The position numbers and the translations under genes were made by a program. A stretch of 64,000 nt of DNA from Massospora cicadina (taxonomy: Eukaryota > Entomophthoromycota > Entomophthoromycetes > Entomophthorales > Entomophthoraceae), in NCBI GenBank assembly GCA_022478985.1, contig JAKSZP010000156.1, positions 62,001 through 126,000 on the forward strand, in the 5' to 3' direction. This document shows, piece after piece, positions 23,653-34,108 of this stretch. Positions within the stretch are counted from its first letter, which is position 1. The number at the start of each line of letters is the position of its first letter. The notes below the pieces were generated by a model that saw nothing but the letters and a program-made list of their open reading frames with translations, was not told where the DNA came from and searched no databases.

Positions 23653-23670
23653 TGGTGCTCACTACAGGGG
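23653..23670 (+). other. Element C primer binding site
   Basis: TGGTGCTCACTACAGGGG starts two bases after the LTR end. The identical 18-mer is at 63,088-63,105 (minus) in element G. Confidence 0.8.
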
Positions 23671-24182
23671 GTAGTAATTGAGTAGGATACACTAGTACAA
23701 GATGTCATACAAGGATGAGTTAAAAAAAACTCTGTATGGAGTTGGCAACTTTCAACAAGAAAGCCTTAAATTCTGCTGATCATCAAGAATTTGCTGCCTT
23801 GGAGAAGAGAGTTACCAAGATCAAGAAAATTCAAATATGTCTCTAATTTTGGCAATGAGTTACTAGGGAAAGTAACGTCATTAAAGAAAAAGGAAAGAGA
23901 TTTAGTTCAAGATTTTTATTCTTGAAAACTGAATGTGAAGCAGATTGCATTTGATTATGGCATTCAGTGCAGATATAGAGCATCTGATGAAGCAATTCAA
24001 AGAGCTGAAGACTCATAATTATGAATGTGAGACCTGTGTGGTGACTTAAGCCAAAGAAAGGACTCCAAGATCTTCAGTTAGGAAGTTGGCTATTCCACAA
24101 AATATGCCAACTGCATTCACAGCCATTTTGAAGATGACTTCTCATAATCACTTCTCAAGTCAGTTGAGTAGCCAAACCAAGA

Positions 24183-24887
24183 GTGGTGGCTAGAAAAACT
24201 TTGGAGGAATTTAAAGCTACTCTGAAATTACCCACATTCCATTGGGATAACACCCCTGCATTTTTCCAATTATTTGACATGACAATGCTTGGGCACAGTG
24301 ATCATCAAAAAGCTTTGACGGTGATGAACTGTTTGGACACAGATTGTCAGAACTTAGTGTTACCCCATCTAGAGGGGGACAGCTGGTCATACTCAGAGGC
24401 CAATGCAACCATCATGAAGGAACTTGGAAGTCCCGCACATATGATAAAGCATAAACAAAAAATTCATGAGATTCCAATTCCAGAAGGATGAATCCTTAGC
24501 AGGTTTTGCCAATCGTTTCTACCAAGAATCACAGATTTTGGTCAGAAAAAAAGTACCAAATGATTCTGATGCATGGTTCAAATTGCAAGCGGCCCTTCAG
24601 CCCTACTGTTATTTACATCAAATGATGTCTTCCATGTTTTCTACAAAGATTTACACCTCGCAGATGGTGAATCATTTGAAGATATTAGGATCTACATTTG
24701 ATGCCCCTTATAGAAGCTTTAAACCAAGTCCAGTATGAAATTCGAATTCTACAAAGGGGACTGAGAGCACTAAGTAGTCCAATAATCAAACTGTGCAGGG
24801 AAATAAGCCAAAGAGTTCAAGCAGATTGATAAGAAAAAAAAATGCTGTTTTCAGTGCGGAGGAAAAGGACACTTTGTTGTTTTATGC
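24183..24887 (+). pseudogene. Element C gag with intact CCHC knuckle
   Basis: The capsid part 24,183-24,491 (QKALTVMNCLDTDCQNLVL) shifts frame into 24,466-24,738 (DESLAGFANRFYQESQILV), and then a third frame carries CFQCGGKGHFVVLC, a perfect C-x2-C-x4-H-x4-C knuckle at 24,846-24,887. The upstream leader (23,950-24,050) reads a lysine- and glutamate-rich coiled coil. At least two frameshifts make it non-functional. Confidence 0.8.
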
Positions 24888-25217
24888 ATAAAGACAAAGG
24901 AACAGATCAATGTGGTACAGGTGAAAGAGTCCAAACCTGCACAGGAGTTGGGAAAAGGGCCCACAGTCTAGACAGGAAACAGTCTAGAGCTGCGGATAAA
25001 CCTGTTCCCACAATATCTTACATGAATAAATTGACATCAATGATCTATTTGTCAATGATGATGCGCAGGATCAAATATATCAAGTGGTCAATTTATATGT
25101 TAATGCAGTAACCAGATCTGGAGCAAAGAGGATCACCCTGAAATAAAAAAGTAAGTTGCTCAGCCATATGTGTGACAACTAGTGGATATTATTTGAGCCG
25201 CAAAGAATCTGGAAGAA

Positions 25218-25827
25218 TTGATCAAGATTAAATTAGATGAGCCTAACCTGTCTATCTCCCTTAGCACAATCAAGAAATCATTTTTTGATCTATTGGCGCA
25301 ACTTAACACCCTTGATATAAAAATTAATGCCACTATACATTCTGTAAATATGATTTTACAATACTTTGAGTATACATATATAGATATACTGGTTAATAGA
25401 GTATGGGTGCTGGCGATAGTTGACAACGGAGCGCCTATCAATATTGTATCAACCAAGTTGGTGAAGAAGATGAGAATCTTGCCCGATTTAGAGCACAAAA
25501 AAGAATATGAGCAGCCAGGCTGAACACCACCATTTCCTGTGGAGCGTATAGTGCTCTGCCACTCCAATTTTAATTTTTAGTAATATCCACCCCAGCAATA
25601 GTTTGGCCAACCAAAGCTATGATATTCTTATTAAAAAAGAGTTTCTACCAAAGTATGGAGTTAAATGTAACTTTGAGGATAATATGTTGACCATATTGGG
25701 TCAGACGTTACCATTGGTTTATCAGAAAGATGGGGAAGCTCCGCTGACTAGGAGGAATAACTTCATCAATCTGATCTACAATGATGGCATTGTCCCTATT
25801 TGTTACCAATTAGTTGGCCAGATGTGA
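25218..25827 (+). pseudogene. Element C aspartic protease remnant
   Basis: DNGAPINIVSTKLVKKMRIL is at 25,422-25,480. The triad D-N-G replaces the normal D-S/T-G. The flap-side block SYDILIKKEFLPKYGVKCNF follows at about 25,615-25,675 in another frame; it corresponds to the F protease text NFELLIGTSFIRRYGLEANF. Confidence 0.75.
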
Positions 25828-26073
25828 CGAAAAATGCTTATGTAAATCCTGGAAAATTGGGGAATTCCGTTGAGGATCAAGATTTCAAGAACCATACTGC
25901 CAAGAACACAGATCATAGTTTATACAGGATTGACGTTGGAGATACCTGATCTGCTGTATGAAATTCAAGTTCACCTGGCGAATTTGAGTGAAAAACTGAT
26001 AAGATCAAGAAGAATCAGATAATCACATTTGTTCATCTAATCCTGACAGCTGAATTGAGGAAATTCCACAATT

Positions 26074-27520
26074 TTGGGACCCTTGATGAAATGGGATTCC
26101 TGGAGTGGGGTGACCAAAAGCATTAATCTATTGGTCAATCAAGAGCAACTTGCTGATCTGACGGACAGACAACAGGAGGAGGTGCTCAATTCCTTCAACA
26201 AGTATTTGGAAGTATTTGCCCATAATGACCATGATTTGGGATGCGTGAGGATTTAATCTACAAAGTCAACACCAGGGAAAATTTGCTGATAAGGATGAGA
26301 CCGATTTGATGGTCAAAGGTGGCTGAAGCGGTAGTGGAAGAAATCAGTAAACTAGTGAATCATGGGCTGCTAGTTCTGTAATTGAGTCCCTGGGTGAGCC
26401 CTATCCTGATTGTGAAGAAGAAGGACGGCTCTAATCAAGTGATCAATTATTGGAAGCTGAATAAAATAACGAAGAAGGATTTGTATCCACTACCATGAAT
26501 CAATGATGCATTAGTCAATTGGGAGAAGCAAAGTATTTCTCTGCAATGGATCTAATATTGGGATACTGGAAAATCGACTTTTCTAATGGAAGACTAGGAG
26601 AAATGCGCGATTATCACCACGCAAGGGCTGTATTGACTGATGAGGATGCCCCTAAAGTCTATGCAATTCACCTGCAACGTTCCATAGTGCCATGGACACT
26701 ATCTTAAATGACCTAAAGTTGTCATGCGTCCTGGTGTAATTGGGCGATATAAATGTGTTCAGTAGAACATTTACTGACCATTTACACCACTTGGAAGAAG
26801 TCTTCAAGAGACTGTCTGCAGCTAACCTGAAGATTAAGCTGAGGAAGCTACACTTCTTCAAGAAAGATTTGGAATATCTGGGATTTGTTATCAACTCTGG
26901 TGGACTGCAGCTGCAAGCCCATAAAATTGAAGCCATAGAGCTAATGGCTGTTCTGAAAAGTGTCCAAGGTATCCAAGTGTTCCTTGTAATGGTCGGATAC
27001 TATTAAAGATTCATATGGTATTTTACAAGAATCACCAAGCCCTCTTTCATTTGCTGAAGAATTCAAAAAAGGGTTTGATTGGAATGAAGAGGTCCATAGT
27101 TCTTTTGATGAATTATGCCAGTATCTGATAGATTCTCCAATATTGAAACATCTGAATTCAAATTGGGAATTTATAATACAGACCAATGCTTCATTTACAG
27201 CAATCAGCGCTGTCCTGAGCCAAGTGGATGAACTCATGGACAAGCATCTGTTAACATATGTGAGCCAGACACTCTCAGCCGCTGAGAGGAATTACACTGT
27301 GACTGAGTGTGAATGCCTTGTGGTAATTTATTCATGTAAACACTTTCAGGTGTATATTCATTGAATTTACTTTAAAGTGGTGATGGACCACTCCTTGTTG
27401 TTTTGATTTCATAATTTAAGAGAACCAAGAGGATGACTGACCCAATGGGCATTGAAGCTACAGGCTTATGATTATGAGATAATCCACTGAGCTAGAGCTT
27501 CTCAACAGAATGCAGATGGC
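26074..27520 (+). pseudogene. Element C reverse transcriptase and RNase H
   Basis: The pre-RT block EQLADLTDRQQEEVLNSF (26,145-26,200) is followed by KKKDGSNQV, KLNKITKKDLYPLP and AKYFSAMDLILGYW, with the first catalytic aspartate (MDL) present. The palm box reads LGDINVFS where YLDDI is expected. RNase H runs through 27,143-27,364 with LSAAERNYTVTECECL. Multiple shifts. It copies element RNA in the particle when intact. Confidence 0.8.
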
Positions 27521-27719
27521 TTATCAAGGTTACCAATGGTCCAAGTGGTATACTAGCAAGTGGATGAGCTGTTCCAGAGAATGGTTAAAGAAGAAATCGG
27601 GAACAAGCCCTGAGAAATCTAAGGTGCGCTTAGAAAAGTGATGGAAAACACCAAAGCCATGGATGGACAAGTTTTTAAGACAATTGATGTAAAACAGTTA
27701 CTATTTCCAAAGCCATTAG

Positions 27720-28760
27720 AATAAGCGGCTATTGTTGAAGCTGCACATAAGGTTGTCAGGCATAGAGGCCTGAGGAAGATGACCAATCACATTGGCCATT
27801 ATTATTACTGAGAGTCCATCAACTACAATGTAGCGGATTATCTGGCCTGTTGTGTGGAATGCCATTTGCACAAGCCACACAAGAACATGACCGGATATTG
27901 ACTGGTCCACCCTGGATTTGCCTGACATACAGTGTCCATTGACATGATGGTACCATTAACCATGAGTACCAGGGGAGTCAAATACATTTTATTTACAATT
28001 GACCATCTGGAGAGTTGGGTCAAAATGAAGGCCCTGACAAAGTAGATGCTACAAGCACTGCAAGATTTATCCTGGATCAAGTAGTATAATGACATGGATG
28101 CCCACAGGTCTTATTGAGCGACAATGGAATGAAATTCATGTCTTATGTGATCCTGAGCTTAAAATTAGATAATGAGGATCCAAGGAGTTGTGTCAGTGCC
28201 TTAACGGCCAGAGGCAAACAGACTGGTAGAATGGGTCAATGAAACGCTGGCCATGATGCTGAGGAAGCTGGTCGCAGGGAGAACTTCTGCATGGGAACGT
28301 ACCTCAGTTCAGTGACGTTTGCATAAAATATAAGTCATCATTTGGCGATAGTAAGAACACCATTTGAGTTATTATATGGAAGGAAGGCCGCATTGTCACT
28401 GATTCTATATTTGGTGGTGGAACCAACATTGGGGATAAGTGCTGAGCAGTACCTGATCTGAGTGTCAGGTATATTGATCAAGATGCAATTGCAAGCATTT
28501 GATATGACCTTGAAGAAAAGGATCAAGGCAAAGACAACGGATGATAAGAACTAACCAGCCTTATCAGAATACCAAATAGGCGAAAAAGTTGCCTATTGCA
28601 ATATGCATGGTTTTAAGAGAAGAAACAAGTTAGATGCATTGTAGCTGGGTCTGTTCAAGTTTATCACAAAGATGGTGGTGGACGCCTATTCCATCAAGAA
28701 CTTCTTGGATGGAAGGATTGTGAATTGAGTCCATGCTAAATATTTTAAGCAATGGATCAA
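27720..28760 (+). pseudogene. Element C integrase
   Basis: The zinc-binding region HKVVRHRGLRKMTNH, then CCVECHLHKPHKN, keeps the H and C pairs of the HHCC finger. The core has HTVSIDMM (first catalytic D) and GGVKYI-like RGVKYILFTIDHL. The second D block is damaged (LLSDNG becomes LLSDNG-like text at 28,110). The C-terminal block at 28,625-28,760 carries LDAL and KNFLDGRIVN. Stops interrupt it throughout. Confidence 0.8.
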
Positions 28761-28789
28761 GGAAAAAAATAATAAAAAGTGTTTCTAAA

Positions 28790-29050
28790 GGACCGTTGAA
28801 CTATTGAGATGGTTATGTCCTGATAATTTGGTTAAGTCCAAAAATTGGACTGCTGAACCATCTAGTACTAAAAAAAAAAATTGGACTGCTGAAATAAAAT
28901 AAATGGTTAAGTCTTAAAAAATGTGACCTCTAAACCATAGAAACTGGTAGGTCAAAGTATACCTCAGAACCAGTTTGGGGGAATAAATAAAAAAGATGGA
29001 CCGCTGAACCAAGTGAAGGTCGTGTCTCATAAAAAAGAAGAAAAAAGTAA
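28790..29050. repeat. Degenerate GGTTCAGNGGTCC repeats after integrase (element C)
   Basis: Reverse-oriented copies of a short motif (GGACCGCTGAACC, TTGGACTGCTGAA and relatives) recur in this gap. Element G has the same motif several times at 58,780-58,960 and again at 62,010-62,200. It lies exactly where the converging sense pol and antisense ORF transcripts would end. Confidence 0.5.
28858..28880 (+). mobile_element. Hyper-truncated LINE copy M4 (about 20 bp)
   Basis: CCATCTAGTACT plus an A run is flanked by aaattggactgctgaa on both sides (28,842-28,857 and about 28,878-28,893). It is the shortest copy: only 12 bases of LINE 3' end besides the tail. Confidence 0.8.
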
Positions 29051-29269
29051 AAGATTGATAAAAATACAGTGGAAAATTTTTTTATTAAAAACGCACAGAA
29101 AAAAGATATATTATTACAATTTTTTATTGGTTGTCCTTGACTCAGGGGATGATTCCACCTATGTTGCCTCTTGAGGGAGTGAGGATTTATTGCAGTAGTA
29201 GTAAACAAAGCATTGAAATCTATGTGAGATCAGACATTAGCAAGGGCTAGACCTAATCAAAGCCAAGTT

Positions 29270-30297
29270 CGTTGAGCAGAGGCTGATCCCTGTGAGAACG
29301 CGACTAGGGGAAGAGAGATGGAAACATTGGTACTTGCCAAATGTGATACCCCAGATCAAAGAGGGAATCAACAGAATAAGAAGAGCAGTCAGCAAATAAC
29401 CTTAAGTAATCCTGATATGGCACCAGAGCCAGAAGATTGGTCTTGAGCGCTTGACAATGGGCTTCATCAAGAACATTGGACATATGAGCTGGCATCAAGA
29501 AAGGGATACTAGGTGGGGGTTGCCAAATCATGCCCCAATCAAATCCATTAGGGGAAGGTACTGATAGGATGTGCCAGAAATGAGATAGTCATTCAGGGAG
29601 CAGATGGCATCCTGCAGACAATGACTATGAGCTTCTTGGAAGTGAAATCAGAATGATTGATGGAAGCCAGGAGAGGCTGGAAGATTGTGGCTTGACTTTG
29701 AAGAACTTGGCCAGCAAAGCAAAGAGCATAGGCTGCAACATCTCAATATAGGATGTTTTTGAGATCAGAGGGGTTCAGAGCTATGGATAGAGCCTTGGTT
29801 ACTTGGGTCTTCAATTCTGTATAGGGGAATTTAAAATGTTTGCGGTTTTCAATGGCTAGTTTAGTTGACAGAAAAGCTGTTTTGTAAAACTGGCCAAGTT
29901 GGAAAAGGAACTCCAGAAGCAAGTCAGATCCAGCGAGGAATAATTGATCAAGATCAGAGGGCATTGCTTCTGGAGGTTCACCGATGATTGTAACAGTATC
30001 TGCAAATGGAGCTGAGACCAGGAGAGCTTAAAAATCTAAATGGGGAATTGACGACATATGGAGGATTGGTTGCAAGTCGTTTGAGATGATTGCTAACCTA
30101 GTTTCATTGGGGTTGGATACCATTTCTGGTAATTCCATGGAAGGACTGGCTAAAGGTACTTGACTGAGAGTATGAGTCCTAGGGGAACCATAGAAGAGGT
30201 TCCATCATGCAGATCGACTCATCAGTTGGAAGATCCAAAAATCTTTATCAGACATGCTGTTGAGCAGTTGTTGGTACTAAGATTCCAAATTTGACAT
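29270..30297 (-). pseudogene. Antisense ORF (aORF) of element C, broken copy
   Basis: A protein-like frame on the strand opposite gag-pol, homologous to the aORF of element G (57,494-58,522). Conserved blocks include YQQLLNS, ASPSMELPEMV, ALNPSDL, AYALCFAGQVLQS, then in another frame AHMSNVLDEAH and SISLPLVAFSQGSAS. In a 47-residue block I count 30 identities with G, with mostly conservative changes elsewhere. The start ATG at 30,295-30,297 is conserved, but codon 7 is a stop and further stops follow. No known family is recognised. It is not gag, pol or an env I can identify. Confidence 0.7.
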
Positions 30298-30326
30298 ATA
30301 AGCTGAATAAGAGGGGGAATGTCATA

Positions 30327-30334
30327 CTTTTATA
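30327..30334 (-). promoter_or_regulatory. TATA box of the element C antisense ORF
   Basis: The minus strand reads TATAAAAG 30 bases upstream of the aORF ATG. Element G has TATATAAG at the matching place, and both are followed by CATNCCCCCTC-like text. Conservation in position and sequence supports a dedicated antisense promoter. Confidence 0.55.
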
Positions 30335-30554
30335 ATAGTCAGCATTATGCACTTTGGAATCAAATAAAACTCTAATTTTGGAGAAATTAATCTCAAAATT
30401 AATGAGATAAGCTCTTCAGAGAAGCATTAAGAATGATATGAGTCAAGAGGTTATTACAAGAAAATAACAAGGGCAAATATAAATGAGCATTTTTAATTGT
30501 GCTGCAAAACAAACATTGATGGCAAGAATCTCCTGTCAAGGATGAGGAGAAAAA

Positions 30555-30880
30555 TCAGGAAATCAAGGATACCAGAAAATAATCCTGAATATGACAGCAG
30601 GTTATATGCCCTGATGAGGGAGAACTGGATCCCAGTATGAATATTGTCACAAGTAAATTGATCAGCCTGTCATGACAGAAGGTTGTGGGGACCACGCTCT
30701 GAGTAGGTGGTAGCAAGGAGGAAGAGGAAGAGAACTGCATGCTGAAGGTTGTCCTGAGCAGCTTTGAGTACTGATTGACCATACTCCACTTGAACCCAAG
30801 AAGTATTCAACATGTTGTCCAAAGCGGTATTCTCCTGTCCCAATCCTTTTCTTGCTGGAAATCTAGGCAAGAGGATGGAT
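30555..30880 (-). other. Conserved segment between aORF promoter and 3' LTR (element C)
   Basis: Minus-strand text DNLQHAVLFLFLL and YSERGPHNLLS matches DDLQHMAFFLFLL and FSERSPHDLMS of element G (56,961-57,221, plus). It could be a second small antisense ORF or simply conserved element sequence. It precedes the polypurine-rich AAGAGGATGGATG at 30,868-30,881. Confidence 0.4.
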
Positions 30881-30881
30881 G

Positions 30882-31981
30882 TGTTGAAATTTTTTCCCAC
30901 CTTTTTAGTCATCTAGATTGCCATGGATCACTAGGGGATAATTCCCTATAGCAAGTGAATTAGATATCAGTAGACCCCAATTTTGGGTAATAATGTTTGG
31001 GGATTTTAGGTAATTCGCCTGGTTCAGATCTATCAGGGATTGATCCAGGTGAATGCTTAAGATTTTGTTGGGCAGAGTTGCTGAAAAAATAGGGGCATCA
31101 GATAGTTGATCTGATGATTAACTTACAGGTGTATCAATTAGGATTGGTCAGGTTTAATCACCGACCAATTGGGAATTTAAGGCTCAAGTTGTGAGGCGAG
31201 TGATGCCACCTGCAACTAAATTGATCAGTTGGTTCATGACCTGCCTTAATGGGTAACAAGTCCAATTACCTAAGCAGGTCACTCACCAAATATGGTTGGT
31301 TTGCTGATATTGAGCAGAAAATGTTAGGACACGTTTTCTGACGCTTTCTGTTTTAGGTCTTGAGGATGTTCAACAAAGGAATTCTAATCAGGATGGGGAA
31401 GACCATCACTGATGAGACAACAAAGGGTAATTTAATGGCAATGGCTGCTGTTTTATGGCTGAGGCGCCAACTGAGGGTTGGGCACTGAATTACTACTATA
31501 AATTTCTTTAAGAATTCACTTAATGAAAAACATTAATAGCCCAGTAATTGGTATAATATACTCATAAAGAATTCATTTCTAGTTCTATCAATCTTCAAGG
31601 AAATTATTGCTGTATGATATAATTTGAGACTCTTTAGTATAAAGATTAAAGATTTGGGTCCATAGAATAAAAGCTGAGCTGAGATGGAAGTTGCTGCCAA
31701 CTGTGTGTCACCAGAAAGAGGCTGTAAATAGGATCTGAGCGTGGATCAAGTTAGGCGGATAAGGGAATAAATCCCTATTGAGGACATCTTAAGTATTTCG
31801 ATAAGGAATACTCATCAAGCGTTGGACCCAATACTGTGATCTATTCAAATATGGATAATAGTCTTCATACTAATATCAATCAAGTATATTATCAGACAAT
31901 GCGAAGAATTGCACAACATTGAAACTGTGCAGTTAACAATCCTGGGAACTATTAATCGGTGAAGAACCTAGGATTTTAACA
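30882..31981 (+). repeat. LTR at the 3' end of element C
   Basis: Pairs with 22,520-23,650. Starts TGTTGAAATTTTTTC after the purine tract and ends TTTTAACA. Directly after it lies TGGTTCTCACTACAGGG (31,984-32,000), a primer-site-like sequence, so it also looks like the 5' LTR of another element. Confidence 0.8.
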
Positions 31982-31983
31982 AT

Positions 31984-32000
31984 TGGTTCTCACTACAGGG
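31984..32000 (+). other. Primer-site-like sequence downstream of the element C 3' LTR
   Basis: TGGTTCTCACTACAGGG. A primer site belongs after a 5' LTR; here it follows a 3' LTR. The same TTCTC variant occurs at 53,897. Inverted repeats (31,940-31,953 and 32,004-32,017) surround it. Confidence 0.6.
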
Positions 32001-32049
32001 TCCAATAGTTTCCAGGATTTAAACAGCATCCTAAAAAATCACTGGGAAA

Positions 32050-33370
32050 TTTTAGGATGGGGTAACCCTCACAAAGTGGCTCAATTGCCATATAGAGGAC
32101 TTGGTGGAGGAGGGAGTTAGTGGGTCAGAATCTGCATTGATGAATTCTTGATGAATATATATAATCTGGATATCTGTTATGATGGGAAAACGGCAGTGGA
32201 GAGTTGAATCAGTAGTTGGGTGAAAAATTTTGACTAGTCAAAGTCAGGTTTAATTTCATAGTTTCAGTCAGCATCATCTCTCCATTCAAGAACCTTGAAA
32301 GGATTTGAAACAGCCAGCGCTAGGTCAGCGACAGGAGTTGGTGGGGTGGCATATGCTGATTGGCCACACACAGTGGACCATGGAAAATCCGCCAACACTT
32401 GAGCAGCCATATTCTCAGGTTTAGTTTTGGTGGTCAAATCTTGGTTGGGTGTAGTGGTGGGGTAGCACCTGTGGCGGTTGAGGGTGGGAGAGGGAGAACA
32501 AATTCCATTATAAAGTAAGTCAAAACAATAATAGGATTTATGAAAGAGGGAGGAGCAGCGGAAGCAGCTTCCACAGAAACTTCTGAGCACTTTCACTTCA
32601 AATGATCAAATTCAAATCTCAAGGGACAGATGGCACAGCCGTTTTTGACGCGCTCCCAGAAGGGTAATCAGGGGTTGATATGATCATGGCGTGGGGAGGT
32701 AATTTTTAATGTGGATGTCCTGACAGAATGGGCAGATTGTCAAAAATGCGTGAGGCCCAGAGAGATGATCAGCACCTTCAGGAACCTTGAACAGCAACAT
32801 ATTTCCATCGCAGTAGGCAGCCAAGCCTTCCATGCATTCATGGTGAAGGCGTTTGGAGAAGAGGTGGGAGGAAAGCCAGAAAATTGACCACTAGTGTGGC
32901 CTCATCTGGCAAGCGATTTTTATGGTCAGTATCACTGTAATTTTATGTATAAAAGGTAGCTGTGCTGCCGCCATAGCGTGGGCTTTATAAGAGAAGCAAA
33001 GATCAAAGTATCCATAAAGGGGCGGAAATTTATGAATCCAGCAGGTTTAAAACTGCTGTGGCCATCTCAATGATGGCTGCGCTCTCATAGGGGAAGAGGT
33101 GCCCATACTTGACCTAAAGGCTGAAATGCAGGCTGCTCTGAGGGAGCATCTGGAGGCTTCTGAGCACCGCCTTGGAGCATGCAAGACTGTGGGCTAGGTC
33201 CTAAGGCGGGAAGTAGCAACTGGAAGTTTTTGCAGGGCTAGCTGGGTTACCCTGGGGGTGATTTGGTGGCAGCCAATAAATGCCAGGAGGCGGCGAACCA
33301 TCACCCCACGCGGGGGCAGCAGGCATCAATTGAGTCAACATAGGCTAGTAGTGGCGTGGGAAAAAATGCG
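32050..33370 (-). mobile_element. L4: ORF1-only LINE-like element, decayed
   Basis: Minus-strand coding remains of the L3 type. The N-terminal block reads MATAV, then PAGFINFRPF (L3: LATAAFAPAGYINLRPF). The knuckle region reads WERVKNGCAICPLRFEFDH (L3: WVDKGHQICPLCFGLNH), with the second cysteine lost. Downstream is WSTVCGQSAY (L3: WTTICIQSAH). No endonuclease or RT is present on its 3' side, which reaches the primer site at 32.0 kb. Its termini and any target duplication were not resolved. GC content is higher than in the surroundings. Confidence 0.6.
32264..32596 (-). pseudogene. L4 ORF1 fragment downstream of the knuckle
   Basis: A 110-codon open stretch. WSTVCGQSAYATPPTPVADL aligns with WTTICIQSAHLTITYPNLLA of the L3 ORF1 (41,550-41,610). 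It is rich in P, T and A. It lies in a different frame from the knuckle at about 32,600-32,660, so the gene is broken. Its N-terminal first third (CGSCFRCSS) is probably out-of-frame text. Confidence 0.5.
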
Positions 33371-33479
33371 GTTGAGAGTAAACTTTTTTTAAATTCTAAA
33401 TTTTATTAAATGAGTGGTTGAAGCAAATGAGAGCCGTTAACCTATGACCATACCAAACTGGCTATGTAGTGCATTTTTT

Positions 33480-33900
33480 GGACCTTTATAGCCAGGAGTT
33501 AGTATTTCCAATAATAACTGAAGCTGGTATGTCTTTCTTAAATGCCAAAACATTATTATTGATGAGTTTGATGGGGCGGAACTGATGATAGGACTAAAAC
33601 TTCCTTCCTATCTATAAAACTTAAAAATAGCAAAGAAGTTTTGGCCTTTGCTGATCATTTCTACTATGAGGCTCAAGTTTTGTATTGGGCCCAAGTTCTG
33701 AGACATTGCGATGCTCAGATAGCTTTCTGCCACGCCTGTGAGCCTCATCTAGAATTATATCAAGCCATGCTATCCGTTTAAATTCAAATACCACCATTAC
33801 CAAAATGGTAAATTACCTCCATTGCTGCACCCTTACTTTCAGCGCTCCTAAACTAAGCCTTCCAAGAAATAGTCAAGTTTTCATTTACTGACTTCAGCCA
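33480..33900 (+). pseudogene. Fragment F gag remnant
   Basis: At 33,640-33,780 the frame reads VLAFADHFYYEAQVLYWAQV and later CEPHLELYQAML. This resembles the C gag block LAGFANRFYQESQIL and the region after it. Frameshifts upstream. The zinc knuckle was not found. Confidence 0.5.
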
Positions 33901-34108
33901 CTGACAAGGATTTAAAAAAGCTTTATGGAGTAGAAAAAAGATAATCTACGTTTACAAAAGTTTGAAAATTCCAGTTAAAAATTATAACATAATGGAACAC
34001 TGCCTCATTGACAAAACATTCCTACTGATGTAACTAATAAGTTTGCTACACCTCTGCGGCCACAGGTTAACAGCAATTTCTTTAATTACTTGAGTCAAGC
34101 ATATACTC

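Larger units (their letters stand above)
22520..31981 (+). mobile_element. Ty3/gypsy element C with antisense ORF
   Basis: 5' LTR 22,520-23,650, primer site 23,653-23,670, gag, protease, RT, RNase H, integrase (to about 28,760), an antisense ORF (29,270-30,297, minus), polypurine tract and 3' LTR 30,882-31,981. About 9.5 kb, longer than usual Ty3 elements because of the 2-kb insert between integrase and 3' LTR. The same layout appears in element G. All frames are broken. The LTRs are unevenly diverged. Confidence 0.85.
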
